Source: Oxalobacter aliiformigenes
GTDB taxonomy: Bacteria > Pseudomonadota > Gammaproteobacteria > Burkholderiales > Burkholderiaceae_D
Length of the DNA stretch: 64,000 nucleotides
NCBI RefSeq assembly: GCF_027116575.1
Contig: NZ_CP098252.1
Location: 2,170,001-2,234,000 of the forward strand
Direction: 5' to 3'
Notes under the pieces: model-generated
Seen by the model: the letters and a program-made list of their open reading frames with translations, nothing else
The model's database searches: none
What the model was told of the DNA's origin: nothing
Shown: piece after piece, positions 55,001 to 64,000 of the stretch
Layout: each line of letters begins with the position of its first letter
How positions within the stretch are numbered: position 1 is the stretch's first letter
Translations under genes and position numbers: made by a program

Positions 55001-55317
55001 ACTCCCCCCAAAAAAACACTTGACTTCTTTTCCCTCACTGTCACTTCCAGTGCAGCGGAAAAGTAAAATTTTCCTCGCAGTTCTCTATAGTGTCAATACC
55101 TTTCATTTCTATCTGCATCATCGCGTCACATTTTTGCACTTTTCTTGCTTTCAATCCGGAAAATATTCTGGCGGCCTTTTTCACCCTATAGATACTCATC
55201 CCTGTTCTAGAGGACGACAAGCAAAGATTGACATCAAATGGAAAGTTGATAAAGTGTCTGCCAGACAGTCATCAAGACATCTCTCTAATTTTCAGCATAT
55301 TTTCAGAAAGTATTTTC
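55001..55317. other. Divergent regulatory region between the rrn array and ychF
   Basis: A 317-bp gene-free region. The left part is the upstream region of rrn copy 4; it holds homopolymer runs (C6 and A7) and a small inverted repeat CACTG-N7-CAGTG at about 55036-55052. The right part carries the likely ychF promoter. Confidence 0.6.
55228..55255 (+). promoter_or_regulatory. Probable sigma-70 promoter of ychF
   Basis: A perfect TTGACA at 55228-55233, a 16-base spacer and TAAAGT at 55250-55255. The ychF start codon is 62 bases downstream. Confidence 0.55.
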
Positions 55318-56409
55318 ATGAGTTTGAAATGCGGCATCGTTGGTTTGCCTAATGTTGGCAAATCCACTCTTTTTAATGCACTAACCAAAGCAGGAATTCC
55401 CGCGGAAAACTATCCTTTTTGTACAATCGAGCCGAATGTCGGTATTGTCGAAGTTCCTGACCCCAGACTGAATGAATTGGCAAATATCGTAAAACCGGAA
55501 AGAATTGTTCCTGCTGTTGTCGAGTTTGTCGATATTGCAGGACTCGTCGCCGGGGCATCCAAGGGTGAGGGTCTGGGCAATCAGTTTCTTGCACATATTC
55601 GCGAGACGGATGCCATCGTACAGGTTGTACGCTGTTTTCAAAACGATAATGTCGTACACGTTGCGGGCAAGGTCGATCCACTCAGCGACATTTCCGTTAT
55701 TCAGACAGAACTGGCTCTGGCCGATTTAAACACTGTCGAAAGAGTCATCCAGAGAGAAATCAAAAAGGCCGGAGCCGGCAATAAAGAATCAGCCCGGTTA
55801 TGTGAATTGCTTGAAAAAGTGGCTGCACACCTGAACAAGGCAGAACCTGTCAGATCCCTGGGACTTGACAAGGAACAAATGGAATTGATTCGCCCGCTTT
55901 GCCTGATAACAGCCAAGCCGACAATGTATGTCGCCAATGTTTCAGATGATGGCTTTACCGACAATCCGCTGCTGGATCAATTGACGCAATATGCAGAATC
56001 ACAAAACGCTCCGATCGTAACGATCTGTGCCGCCATTGAATCGGAAATCGTTGAACTGCCCGAGGAAGATCGCGCTGAATTCCTGTCAGACATGGGAATG
56101 GAAGAACCCGGACTTAACCGGCTTATTCGGGCCGCATTCAAACTGCTCGGGCTACAAACCTATTTTACAGCAGGAATCAAGGAAGTACGCGCCTGGACAA
56201 TTCACATTGGTGATACCGCCCCGAAAGCTGCTGGAGTCATTCATACCGACTTCGAACGCGGATTCATTCGTGCGCAAACCATTTCCTTTGATGACTATAT
56301 CACGTGCAAAGGAGAAACGGGCGCCAAGGAAGCAGGAAAAATGCGGGCGGAAGGAAAAGACTATATCGTGAAAGATGGCGATGTACTGAATTTCCTGTTT
56401 AATGTCTAG
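55318..56409 (+). CDS. ychF: Redox-regulated ATPase YchF (Obg family)
   Basis: A 363-residue P-loop protein of normal family length. G1 is GLPNVGKST at 8-16, switch region [20 protein letters not shown] near 70, the NxxE motif is NVSD-like as expected for this ATP-preferring member, and the C-terminal TGS domain reads [35 protein letters not shown]. It binds ribosomes and is implicated in oxidative stress responses. The frame is open 30 codons upstream, but ATG 55318 ([11 protein letters not shown]) is the family start. Confidence 0.97.
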   Translation: MSLKCGIVGLPNVGKSTLFNALTKAGIPAENYPFCTIEPNVGIVEVPDPRLNELANIVKPERIVPAVVEFVDIAGLVAGASKGEGLGNQFLAHIRETDAIVQVVRCFQNDNVVHVAGKVDPLSDISVIQTELALADLNTVERVIQREIKKAGAGNKESARLCELLEKVAAHLNKAEPVRSLGLDKEQMELIRPLCLITAKPTMYVANVSDDGFTDNPLLDQLTQYAESQNAPIVTICAAIESEIVELPEEDRAEFLSDMGMEEPGLNRLIRAAFKLLGLQTYFTAGIKEVRAWTIHIGDTAPKAAGVIHTDFERGFIRAQTISFDDYITCKGETGAKEAGKMRAEGKDYIVKDGDVLNFLFNV

Positions 56410-56411
56410 AG

Positions 56412-56442
56412 AAAAACCGGTGACAAGTTACCACCGGTTTTT
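56412..56442. terminator. Bidirectional terminator between ychF and the ferredoxin gene
   Basis: AAAAACCGGTG and CACCGGTTTTT form an 11-bp stem around a 9-base loop, with A/T tails on both sides. It sits between the ychF stop and the stop of the leftward ferredoxin gene. Confidence 0.9.
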
Positions 56443-56694
56443 CTACTTGCCACTGGTCACCCGGAGAAACTTTTCCATCAATTGCTCGGGCGTTTCCACG
56501 CAATCGGGATTATTAACAATACAATCCATCGGACACACCTGCTTGCATTGCGGTTCTTCGTAATGACCCACACATTCCGTGCATTTGTTGACGTCGATTT
56601 CACATATTTTCCTGCCCAAAGTAATGGCTTCATTCGGGCATTCCGGCACGCATATATCGCAACAGATGCAATCTTTCGTAATTAATAGCGCCAT
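56443..56694 (-). CDS. YfhL-type ferredoxin with two [4Fe-4S] clusters
   Basis: An 83-residue dicluster ferredoxin. The first motif is CICCDICVPECPNEAI and the second is CTECVGHYEEPQCKQVCPMDCI, where the CxxC is followed by an insertion typical of the Allochromatium/YfhL type with low-potential clusters. The electron partner is unknown. It lies 49 bases downstream of coaD on the same strand, a linkage common in proteobacteria (rsmD-coaD-fdx). Confidence 0.94.
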   Translation of the reverse strand: MALLITKDCICCDICVPECPNEAITLGRKICEIDVNKCTECVGHYEEPQCKQVCPMDCIVNNPDCVETPEQLMEKFLRVTSGK

Positions 56695-56743
56695 CTATTC
56701 CTCAAACACCTTCAGGTTAACGACTGACCAGAAGCTATTAATC

Positions 56744-57274
<531 letters not shown>

Positions 57275-57922
57275 TCAAGATGGACTTAATGCCTTCATTT
57301 CAAGCAGATGATAATAAACCTGTCCAGCCCGCCCTTCTCGAATAATTTGCAAACCGGGTACACTGTCCTCCATCCAGAAACGAAGTTTCTCATTCGTAAC
57401 GGCCTCATTGGATTCAACATAAACCAACCCCTTGCTTGCCAATAACCGGACACAAAGAGGCAAAACACGCGGCAACAAGTCTTTTTGAAAGGGAGGGTCA
57501 AGAAAGATCAGATCGAATTTTCTATCTGTCCGGGCAAGCTGGCCTGAAAATTTCAGCGCATCGGCACAATAAATGGAAACCTGAACTGCATTCAGTTTCT
57601 TTTTGATAACCTGCAATTGCGCGCAAGCAGTACCATTTTCTTCTATCATGGTTACATGCGCCAGCCCTCTGCTGGCCGCTTCGAACCCCAGCGCCCCCGT
57701 ACCGGCAAAAAGATCCAGACAATTCATACGACCGAACCCGTTTCCCCGCAAATGCACCAGCCAGTTAAACAGCGTCTCCCGAACCCGTTCGGATGTCGGC
57801 CGCAATCCGTCCACATCGGCAACGGCAAGCGGGGTACGTTTCCACATCCCGCCGACAATACGCACCTTGTGTTCCGGCTTTTTCACGGAAAGTTTGCCAC
57901 CCTTTTGTTTCACGGGACTCAT
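57275..57922 (-). CDS. rsmD: 16S rRNA (guanine-966-N2)-methyltransferase
   Basis: A 215-residue SAM-dependent methyltransferase. The SAM-binding loop is LDLFAGTGALGFEAASRG (residues 69-86) and the catalytic tetrapeptide is DPPF at 142-145. The N terminus has the typical VRIVGGMWKRTPL and RPTSERVRETLFNWL. It would modify G966 of the 16S rRNA, the kind encoded four times in this window. It lies downstream of the M16 peptidase pair and upstream of coaD. Confidence 0.95.
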   Translation of the reverse strand: MSPVKQKGGKLSVKKPEHKVRIVGGMWKRTPLAVADVDGLRPTSERVRETLFNWLVHLRGNGFGRMNCLDLFAGTGALGFEAASRGLAHVTMIEENGTACAQLQVIKKKLNAVQVSIYCADALKFSGQLARTDRKFDLIFLDPPFQKDLLPRVLPLCVRLLASKGLVYVESNEAVTNEKLRFWMEDSVPGLQIIREGRAGQVYYHLLEMKALSPS

Positions 57923-57965
57923 CTTCTGATTGCACCTGGCCTGAAATCCGTTTTTTATTCACTCA

Positions 57966-59315
57966 TCATTCACCGACGACAACCGTAACCATTTTGTCGG
58001 CGGAAAGCTTTCGATTCATCGCGGCCTTGACATCAGCGACCGATATACGCTTGACATTCTCTGTCCAGGTATCCAGATAATCGAGAGGCAAACGATAATA
58101 GCCGATCATGGAAATCAATTCCAATATTTTCCGGTTGTTGTCCATCTGCATAGCAAAGCTGTTGACAAGATGATCTTTTGCCGCTTGCAGTTCCACTTCA
58201 GAAGGACCATTCTGCAAAAATGCAACCCATGTTGAATTGACAACCTTTAATGCTTCCCCGACCTGTTTTTTTTCTGTTTGCAGACCAATGATGAAAGGCC
58301 CTTCCTGCAACATGGGCTGAAATTTGCTGTAAACACTATACGATAATCCCCTTTTTTCCCGGACCTCCTGCATGAGTCTGGAAGAGAAACCGCCCCCACC
58401 CAGAATATAATTTCCTACCGTCAAAGCAAAAAAGTCAGGATCTCCTCGCTTGACGGCAGGCATCCCGAGCAAAACATGTGCCTGAGTAGCCGGATGCGAA
58501 ATGGAATCGGTTTTGCTGGTGACCGGCCGGATTTCAGGCAACACCGGCAACTCCTGATGTGATGTTTGCAGGTTTTTGCTGATTTCATCCGCAATCGCTC
58601 TGGCACGGTTTTGGTCAACATCGCCGACAATACTGATAACTGCCCGATTGGCCACATAATGGGTTTTATGGAAATTGACGAGATCATTACGTGTTATAGA
58701 CATCACCGATTCCGGGGTAGGACTTCTTCCATACGGATGGTCAATATATAGATCCCGTTTGAAAGTCTTCGCCGCAATCGATTCAGGTCTGGTCAGCTCT
58801 TCCCTGAGCGAGGCGACAAGCCGTACCTTGTCTCGTTCAAGCAATTCTTCAGGAAACGACGGCCTTGACAAAAACCGGGACATCATTTGAATAACATCAT
58901 CCGATTCAGCCTGTCCAGACAAAACACGCAAGGTATATCCTGCCCGATCCATACCCGATTTGCCGCCATGCAATGCTCCCGCATCGGCGAAAGCATCAAG
59001 AATCCGCGACTCAGAGACATTATTTCCATCGGGAGACAAAATACCCTTATCCAGCGAGCCATTGGCGAGTGCTGCCAGACCAATCTTGTCTGCCGGATCA
59101 CGACGGGAACCCGCATCGAATTCAACACTGATATCCAGAACCGGAATAGCATGTGTTTCAACAAACAACACTTTCGCACCATTTGCTGTTGTCCACTGCT
59201 GAATTGGCATGGCAGCCAATGCTGGCAAATTAATACACCCACAACCCAATACGCCAATAAACAGAAAACCGGCAAACTTCAGCTTGAATACTTTTTCAAG
59301 GATTTTTGTTTTCAT
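57966..59315 (-). CDS. M16-family peptidase homologue lacking the zinc motif
   Basis: A 449-residue protein of the M16 (pitrilysin) family. The HxxEH zinc motif is absent: the equivalent region reads ADKIGLAALANGSL. The C-terminal half has the Arg/Tyr pair (EKRGLSYSVYSKF) that M16B heterodimers contribute from the non-catalytic subunit. The N terminus is a signal sequence with a possible lipobox (VLGC). I choose ATG 59315; a GTG at 59354 lies directly at the upstream stop. It is expected to pair with the active subunit encoded just upstream. Confidence 0.9.
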   Translation of the reverse strand: MKTKILEKVFKLKFAGFLFIGVLGCGCINLPALAAMPIQQWTTANGAKVLFVETHAIPVLDISVEFDAGSRRDPADKIGLAALANGSLDKGILSPDGNNVSESRILDAFADAGALHGGKSGMDRAGYTLRVLSGQAESDDVIQMMSRFLSRPSFPEELLERDKVRLVASLREELTRPESIAAKTFKRDLYIDHPYGRSPTPESVMSITRNDLVNFHKTHYVANRAVISIVGDVDQNRARAIADEISKNLQTSHQELPVLPEIRPVTSKTDSISHPATQAHVLLGMPAVKRGDPDFFALTVGNYILGGGGFSSRLMQEVREKRGLSYSVYSKFQPMLQEGPFIIGLQTEKKQVGEALKVVNSTWVAFLQNGPSEVELQAAKDHLVNSFAMQMDNNRKILELISMIGYYRLPLDYLDTWTENVKRISVADVKAAMNRKLSADKMVTVVVGE

Positions 59316-59354
59316 ATCAAATGCTTCATACAAGATATTCTGAATCACGGCCAC

Positions 59355-60701
59355 TCATTTAACCTTTGTATCAGGCAAAACCTCAGGAACAAGTGTTGCG
59401 ACTGTCAATGCATTGTCCGTGAAATATTTTTGCGCCACTCGCTGTACCTGTTGAGGAGTCACCTCCTTGAGCTTCCCGATAACATGGTCAATCCGTTTCT
59501 GACCGATGCCGGTCATTTCAAAAACACCGATTTCCATTGCCTGTCCGAACATTGAATCGCGTTTGTAAATCTGCGACGAAATCAACTGCATCTTCACCCG
59601 TTGCAATTCCTCCATGGTTATACCATGCTTCGCAATACTGGCAACTTCATGACGCAAACGCTTTTCCAGCTCGTCAACCGTCACACCTTTTGCAGGAATC
59701 CCTTGTAACACAAACAATGCCGGACCACGCGACAGGGCGGAATAATCTGTCCCGACCGACAGCGCTATCCGTTCCTTGCGCACCAAAGAAGCTGGAAGCC
59801 GTGCATTATCGTAGCCATCCAGAACAGAAGCCAGCACATCGAGTGCATAAACATCGTCATCTTTTTCGACATCTCTCAAAGCCGGGACCTTATAAGCCAG
59901 TACGACCATCGGATTTTCTGCAGGTGCGGAAACAGCAACCCGCTTAGGACCAAGCTGCTCCGGTTCCAGCTGGGGTTTGACCGGAACAATTTTTTTAGGC
60001 CGGATCTTGCCAAAATACTTATTCGCCATATTCCTGACTGCAAAGGCATCGACATCACCGACGACAACCATGATCGCATTATTCGGTGCATACCATCTTT
60101 CATACCAGTTTCTGGCATCCTCAACAGTCATATTCTGCAAATCGTTCATCCAGCCGATAACCGGCCAATGATACGGATGGGCGACAAAGGCTGCCGCTCT
60201 TAATGCTTCATCGACACGTCCTTCCGGCTGGTCATCCGTTCTCCAGCGTCGTTCTTCCATGACGACGCGGATTTCCTTCTCGAAATCCGAATTCGCGAAC
60301 TGCAGATTACTCATGCGATCCGCTTCCATTTCCATCATTTTCTCAAGACTGTTTTTGGGGATCTGCTGAAAATAAGCCGTGTAATCAGTATTGGTAAAAG
60401 CATTGTCTTTACCTCCGAGCTTTGCGACCGTCTTGCTCAGGCTACCTTCGGGATACTTCGGTGTCCCCTTGAACATCATATGCTCAAGAACATGCGCGAC
60501 GCCTGTTGTTCCATTCGTTTCATCCATCGATCCGGTACGATACCAGACCATATGCACAGCTACCGGAGCCCGATGGTCTTCCTTGACAATGATTTTCATA
60601 CCGTTTTCAAGATAAAACTCTTTTGCCGGTTCGGCATATGCCCCGTTTTGTACACAGAACAGGACAAACATCAGACCATAGAAAAATTTTCGAATTTTCA
60701 T
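59355..60701 (-). CDS. Zinc-dependent M16-family peptidase, periplasmic
   Basis: A 448-residue metallopeptidase with a Sec signal peptide (cleavage after AYA, residue 23). The inverted zinc motif HVLEH is at residues 70-74, and a downstream Glu-rich stretch (MEMEADRMSNL) supplies the third ligand. It belongs to the M16B type that acts as a heterodimer with a non-catalytic partner, here the next gene. The substrate is unknown, probably short periplasmic peptides. It is divergent from ftsY, an arrangement seen in other Burkholderiales. Confidence 0.94.
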   Translation of the reverse strand: MKIRKFFYGLMFVLFCVQNGAYAEPAKEFYLENGMKIIVKEDHRAPVAVHMVWYRTGSMDETNGTTGVAHVLEHMMFKGTPKYPEGSLSKTVAKLGGKDNAFTNTDYTAYFQQIPKNSLEKMMEMEADRMSNLQFANSDFEKEIRVVMEERRWRTDDQPEGRVDEALRAAAFVAHPYHWPVIGWMNDLQNMTVEDARNWYERWYAPNNAIMVVVGDVDAFAVRNMANKYFGKIRPKKIVPVKPQLEPEQLGPKRVAVSAPAENPMVVLAYKVPALRDVEKDDDVYALDVLASVLDGYDNARLPASLVRKERIALSVGTDYSALSRGPALFVLQGIPAKGVTVDELEKRLRHEVASIAKHGITMEELQRVKMQLISSQIYKRDSMFGQAMEIGVFEMTGIGQKRIDHVIGKLKEVTPQQVQRVAQKYFTDNALTVATLVPEVLPDTKVK

Positions 60702-60781
60702 ATTTACAGCTCTGCTAAAATGACAGTATCGACAGGCCTCAAAATTTGGCTTCTAACTTCAGTTTATTAAGATGGTTTCCA

Positions 60782-61846
60782 ATGTTCAGCTTTTTCAAAA
60801 AGAAAACCGACGTCACCAAGACAAAAGAAGAAATCAGCAAACCGGTCTTGTCAGACGACACACATGAAACATCCGCTATTTCGGAGTCGTCTGCACCTGA
60901 TGCTGCCAATATAGAGACTTCCCAGGCCATTGCCAAGCCGGAAGAAGAAAAAAAACAGTCCTGGCTGACTCGTCTCAAAGCAGGGCTCGCCAGAACTTCC
61001 GCCAATCTGAATATTTTTGGTGGAACGAAAATCGATGAAGAACTGTTTGAAGAACTCGAAACGGCTCTTCTCGTTTCCGATGTGGGACTTCCTGCCACGG
61101 AATATCTTCTGGATACCCTTCGAAAAAAAGTCAGGGAAGAACATTTGACGCAACCTTCGGAAATCAAGGCCGAACTGGCCAAATTGTTGACAGGACTATT
61201 AGCCCCTCTTCAGAAAAGTCTTGAAATAGGAAGGCATTCTCCCTTAATTGTCATGATGACGGGAGTAAACGGTGCCGGCAAAACGACAACAATCGGTAAA
61301 CTCGCCAGACATCTCCAGAACAACAACCAGACCGTCCTGCTGGCAGCAGGCGATACTTTCCGCGCAGCGGCACGTGAACAGCTTGCAGTCTGGGGGAATC
61401 GGAACCAGATCACCGTCATTGCCCAGGAATCCGGCGATCCGGCAGCTGTCGCTTTCGATGCAGTCCAGTCAGCCAAAGCGAAAAATATCGACGTCGTTAT
61501 GGTGGACACGGCAGGCCGCTTGCCGACCCAACTACACCTAATGGAAGAACTCAGGAAAATCAAACGGGTCATCGGAAAAGGAATGGATGAAGCGCCTCAT
61601 GAAATCATACTTGTCATCGATGGCAACACCGGACAGAATGCACTTGCCCAGGTCAAGGCATTTGACGAGGCACTGGGACTGACCGGTCTGATCGTTACCA
61701 AGCTGGATGGCACACCCAAAGGAGGCATTCTTGCGGCAATCGCGAAAAATCATCCTGTTCCCGTCTATTTCATTGGCGTAGGTGAAAAAATCGAAGACCT
61801 CCAGCCGTTTGTTGCGGAAGAATTCTCCAATGCGTTGCTGAGCTGA
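60782..61846 (+). CDS. ftsY: Signal recognition particle receptor FtsY
   Basis: A 354-residue SRP GTPase. An acidic N-terminal A domain of about 55 residues is followed by the N domain (KAGLARTSANL) and the G domain: G1 GVNGAGKTT at 161-169, DTAGR from residue 242, and TKLDGTPKGG near 306. It docks ribosome-SRP complexes at the inner membrane. I prefer ATG 60782 over a TTG at 60746. ftsE begins two bases after its stop, giving the classical ftsY-ftsE-ftsX-rpoH order. Confidence 0.96.
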   Translation: MFSFFKKKTDVTKTKEEISKPVLSDDTHETSAISESSAPDAANIETSQAIAKPEEEKKQSWLTRLKAGLARTSANLNIFGGTKIDEELFEELETALLVSDVGLPATEYLLDTLRKKVREEHLTQPSEIKAELAKLLTGLLAPLQKSLEIGRHSPLIVMMTGVNGAGKTTTIGKLARHLQNNNQTVLLAAGDTFRAAAREQLAVWGNRNQITVIAQESGDPAAVAFDAVQSAKAKNIDVVMVDTAGRLPTQLHLMEELRKIKRVIGKGMDEAPHEIILVIDGNTGQNALAQVKAFDEALGLTGLIVTKLDGTPKGGILAAIAKNHPVPVYFIGVGEKIEDLQPFVAEEFSNALLS

Positions 61847-61848
61847 AA

Positions 61849-62547
61849 ATGAGTGCGATGATCCAATTCCAGAATGTATCCAAATGTTATCCGGACGACA
61901 TTATCGCGGTACAGGATATCAACCTGACGATCGAACAGGGCGAATATGTCTTTCTCTCGGGTCCTTCCGGAGCCGGAAAGTCGACGCTTCTCAAAATGAT
62001 CGCTGCCATTGAACGGCCGGACACGGGAACCCTGACAGTCAATGGACAGGAAATCGGTCAGCTCAGGCCAGCTGGAATCCCGTTTTTGAGACGTAATCTG
62101 GGACTGATTCTCCAGCAGCAGCATCTGCTGGAAGACAGGACCATTCTGGAAAATGTCATGTTGCCGTTAAATGTGACGGGAGTGGAACAAACCGAAGCGA
62201 AATTTCGTGCCCGTGCAGCGCTGGAGAAAGTCGGACTGTCAAACCGTGCCGACTCACTTCCACTTGCCCTATCCGAAGGAGAACAGCAACGTGTCGCCGT
62301 CGCACGTGCGATCGTCAACCGCCCCCAGATCATTCTGGCTGATGAACCGACAGCCAATCTGGATAAGCCGAATGCAGACAAAGTCATTGAGGCAATTACC
62401 TTTTTCCAGTCAGCCGGAGTAACCTGCATTATTGCAACGCATGACGAAAGCCTTTTCACCAAGGCCAACCGAGTCATTTATCTTGATCACGGCAAACTCA
62501 GTCATATCGATCAAATGGATGGTAAAAAGCATGAAAATCTGGTTTAG
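61849..62547 (+). CDS. ftsE: Cell-division ATP-binding protein FtsE
   Basis: A 232-residue ABC ATPase that with FtsX activates peptidoglycan hydrolases at the septum. Walker A is GPSGAGKST at 38-46 and Walker B is IILADEPTANLD. The signature reads LSEGEQQR at 141-148 instead of the usual LSGGEQQR, a Gly-to-Glu change. The start could be Met1 or Met4. It overlaps ftsX by 17 bases. Confidence 0.94.
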   Translation: MSAMIQFQNVSKCYPDDIIAVQDINLTIEQGEYVFLSGPSGAGKSTLLKMIAAIERPDTGTLTVNGQEIGQLRPAGIPFLRRNLGLILQQQHLLEDRTILENVMLPLNVTGVEQTEAKFRARAALEKVGLSNRADSLPLALSEGEQQRVAVARAIVNRPQIILADEPTANLDKPNADKVIEAITFFQSAGVTCIIATHDESLFTKANRVIYLDHGKLSHIDQMDGKKHENLV

Positions 62548-63463
62548 ACATCATGTCGCTGCAATTTGCCACGCACTTGCACAGTTCCGTCGTTCTCCCG
62601 GGCACTTTTTTTTCAACATCCTTGTCCTGTCCATGACACTGGCTCTTCCATTCGGTGGAATGACCATCCTCGACAATATCCAGTCCATTACAGAACAATT
62701 ATCCGTCTCTCCGGAAATCAGTATCTTCCTGAAACAGGAAATCAGTCGTGACCGCACTATAGCCATGGAACAATCCATCCATAAAATACTGCGAACCGAC
62801 CATCAAAAAGCTGAAATCCTCTTCATTCCCAAAGAAACGGCCCTCGAATCACTTCAGAAAAAAACAGGAATGAATGACATAGCCGACTCATTGGGACGCA
62901 ACCCGCTTCCTGACTCATACGTTATACGCCTTCCCGATAACATGTCATCCGGCACCGCACTTGCCGCACAGATTGAATCGGTTGTACACCAGTTGCAAAA
63001 ACTTCCCGGGATCGACAAGGTCCAGATCGATTCAGACTGGACAAAACGCCTGGCGGCACTGCTCAGTGTATTGAGAATGGGCCTTTTGTTTCTGGCAATT
63101 ATCCTGAGTATTGTTGTCATCGTCGTCACATTTAACACGATCAGATTGCAGGTTCTGATGCATCTTGACGAGATCACCCTTTCATGGCATGTCGGCGCCA
63201 GCAGGGCTTACATCCGACGACCCTTTTATTATATGGGAATTTTTCTGGGACTTTTTTCCGGATGTTTTGCCCTGCTATTGATTAACTTGAGTCTAATTCC
63301 TTTCAATAGCGCCCTATATGAACTGACACAACTTTATGGTTCCAGCTTTCAGTTGACTCCGCTGAATCCTGTCATTTCCGTGATTTTACTGGGAGCCAGT
63401 GCAGCATTGGGTTGGCTGGGCGCCCTTTTATCTGTCAACCGGCAATTGAGAAGAATCAGCTAA
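62531..63463 (+). CDS. ftsX: Cell-division permease-like protein FtsX
   Basis: A 310-residue membrane protein with four helices in FtsX topology: one near residues 28-48 (FFFNILVLSMTLALPFG), then a periplasmic domain of about 120 residues with SVSPEISIFLKQEI, and three C-terminal helices. The periplasmic loop recruits hydrolase activators such as EnvC in known systems. ATG 62531 is chosen because the frame upstream lies inside ftsE and the overlap is typical. Confidence 0.94.
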   Translation: MKIWFRHHVAAICHALAQFRRSPGHFFFNILVLSMTLALPFGGMTILDNIQSITEQLSVSPEISIFLKQEISRDRTIAMEQSIHKILRTDHQKAEILFIPKETALESLQKKTGMNDIADSLGRNPLPDSYVIRLPDNMSSGTALAAQIESVVHQLQKLPGIDKVQIDSDWTKRLAALLSVLRMGLLFLAIILSIVVIVVTFNTIRLQVLMHLDEITLSWHVGASRAYIRRPFYYMGIFLGLFSGCFALLLINLSLIPFNSALYELTQLYGSSFQLTPLNPVISVILLGASAALGWLGALLSVNRQLRRIS

Positions 63464-63596
63464 AAAAGCCTGTCATTCATTTTCATATTGTCACCCGGCA
63501 ATTCGAATGATATGGGACAAAAAAAGATTTTCAAACACGTCTAAAGTGGAACTTTTCCTAAATGACAGACCACTTGCATGGCAGACCGTCCAAAAA

Positions 63597-63623
63597 TTAG
63601 CACTCTCAACACAAGAGTGCTAA
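63597..63623. promoter_or_regulatory. CIRCE operator (HrcA binding site) upstream of rpoH
   Basis: TTAGCACTC, 9 bases, GAGTGCTAA: a perfect match to the CIRCE consensus. The right arm runs into TAAAAT, a plausible -10 element at 63621-63626 with TTAGCA as a poor -35 inside the left arm, so HrcA binding would block transcription of rpoH. A TTGACA at 63635 has no good -10 partner. Confidence 0.93.
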
Positions 63624-63685
63624 AATACTGGTTATTGACAAATTACATAGTAATGTGTAACTGAAATCACTTTCAAGGAGAAAGA

Positions 63686-64000
63686 ATGAACGCGAAGTCC
63701 GAACAAACATCACTTATGTCGGTGAGCAGTCATGCCTTGGCTCCAGCTTTCACCGGTTCGTTAGGCAATATCGAGGCCTATATCGCCGAGGTGAACCGTT
63801 TGCCGATTCTGACCCAAGAGCAGGAAACCGATCTTGCGCTGCGTTACCGCGAACACAATGATTTGAGTGCGGCACAAGAACTCGTTTTATCCCATCTGAG
63901 ACTGGTTGTATCTATCGCAAGAAATTATCTCGGATACGGTCTTCCTCATGCCGATCTGATCCAGGAAGGCAATATCGGACTGATGAAAGCCGTCAAACGG
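63686..64000 (+). CDS. rpoH: RNA polymerase sigma-32 (heat shock), N-terminal part
   Basis: The first 105 residues of a sigma-70 family factor; the gene runs off the window. The N terminus ([32 protein letters not shown]) and region 2 ([40 protein letters not shown]) match RpoH, including the RpoH-like [11 protein letters not shown] 63686 follows an AAGGAG site. Position after ftsY-ftsE-ftsX is classical, and the CIRCE element upstream adds heat-shock control by HrcA. Confidence 0.95.
   Translation, partial: MNAKSEQTSLMSVSSHALAPAFTGSLGNIEAYIAEVNRLPILTQEQETDLALRYREHNDLSAAQELVLSHLRLVVSIARNYLGYGLPHADLIQEGNIGLMKAVKR

Noticed and set aside
63635-63663. Sigma-70 promoter TTGACA downstream of CIRCE
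   Set aside because: The -35 is perfect but the sequence 15-18 bases later has no acceptable -10 box, so I did not list it as a promoter.

Overview
The window reads as chromosome of a betaproteobacterium of the order Burkholderiales, most probably family Oxalobacteraceae and plausibly Oxalobacter. The basis is the 16S rRNA sequence as I recognise it, the gene neighbourhoods (hscA-fdx-iscX, smpB/ratA-rnfH, an ECF sigma/DUF3619/DUF3106 operon divergent from ilvIHC, rsmD-coaD-ferredoxin, two M16 peptidases divergent from ftsY-ftsE-ftsX-rpoH), and a base composition that looks close to 50% GC by eye. No database search was possible, so the genus is inference.

Layout. 1-2.3 kb: end of the iron-sulfur assembly operon (hscA tail, fdx, iscX), then smpB divergent from ratA-rnfH. 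2.3-4.6 kb: a gene-poor stretch and a leftward ECF sigma factor operon. 5-8.3 kb: branched-chain amino acid operon ilvI-ilvH-ilvC. 8.3-15 kb: mutS, an unrecognised secreted protein, and leftward recQ and uppP. 15.2-21.9 kb: macA-macB-outer membrane lipoprotein (a tripartite exporter), then a Pcm-like methyltransferase and a second TolC-type protein. 21.96 kb: tRNA-His. 22-29.6 kb: a leftward iron-related locus: P19-type periplasmic protein under a Fur-box promoter, a DUF2318 membrane protein, two MacB-type permeases (one frameshifted), an ATPase, a DUF4418 protein, a third permease and a second ATPase. 29.85-33 kb: a PPi-type phosphofructokinase, an RluA-family pseudouridine synthase and a spermidine-synthase-like protein.

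33.06-55.0 kb is the most striking part: four complete ribosomal RNA operons (16S, tRNA-Ile, tRNA-Ala, 23S, 5S) lie head to tail on the minus strand as near-perfect direct repeats of 5487 bp, with no gene between them. Each unit has its own promoter, leader, processing stems and terminator. The only difference I found inside the repeats is one extra base in the 23S gene of the third copy. The three internal junctions share the same 12-bp sequence, which suggests one founding duplication followed by homologous amplification. An assembly artefact must be excluded.

55.3-64 kb: ychF, a YfhL-type ferredoxin, coaD, rsmD and two M16 peptidase genes (one with and one without the zinc motif) on the minus strand, and ftsY-ftsE-ftsX followed by the start of rpoH on the plus strand. 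A perfect CIRCE operator lies upstream of rpoH, which implies that the HrcA repressor controls sigma-32 in this organism.

Most of the window is ordinary core genome. The items that most deserve follow-up are the tandem rrn array, the P19/DUF2318/DUF4418 ABC locus that lacks an adjacent FTR1 permease, the frameshift in one of its permeases, and the CIRCE-controlled rpoH.
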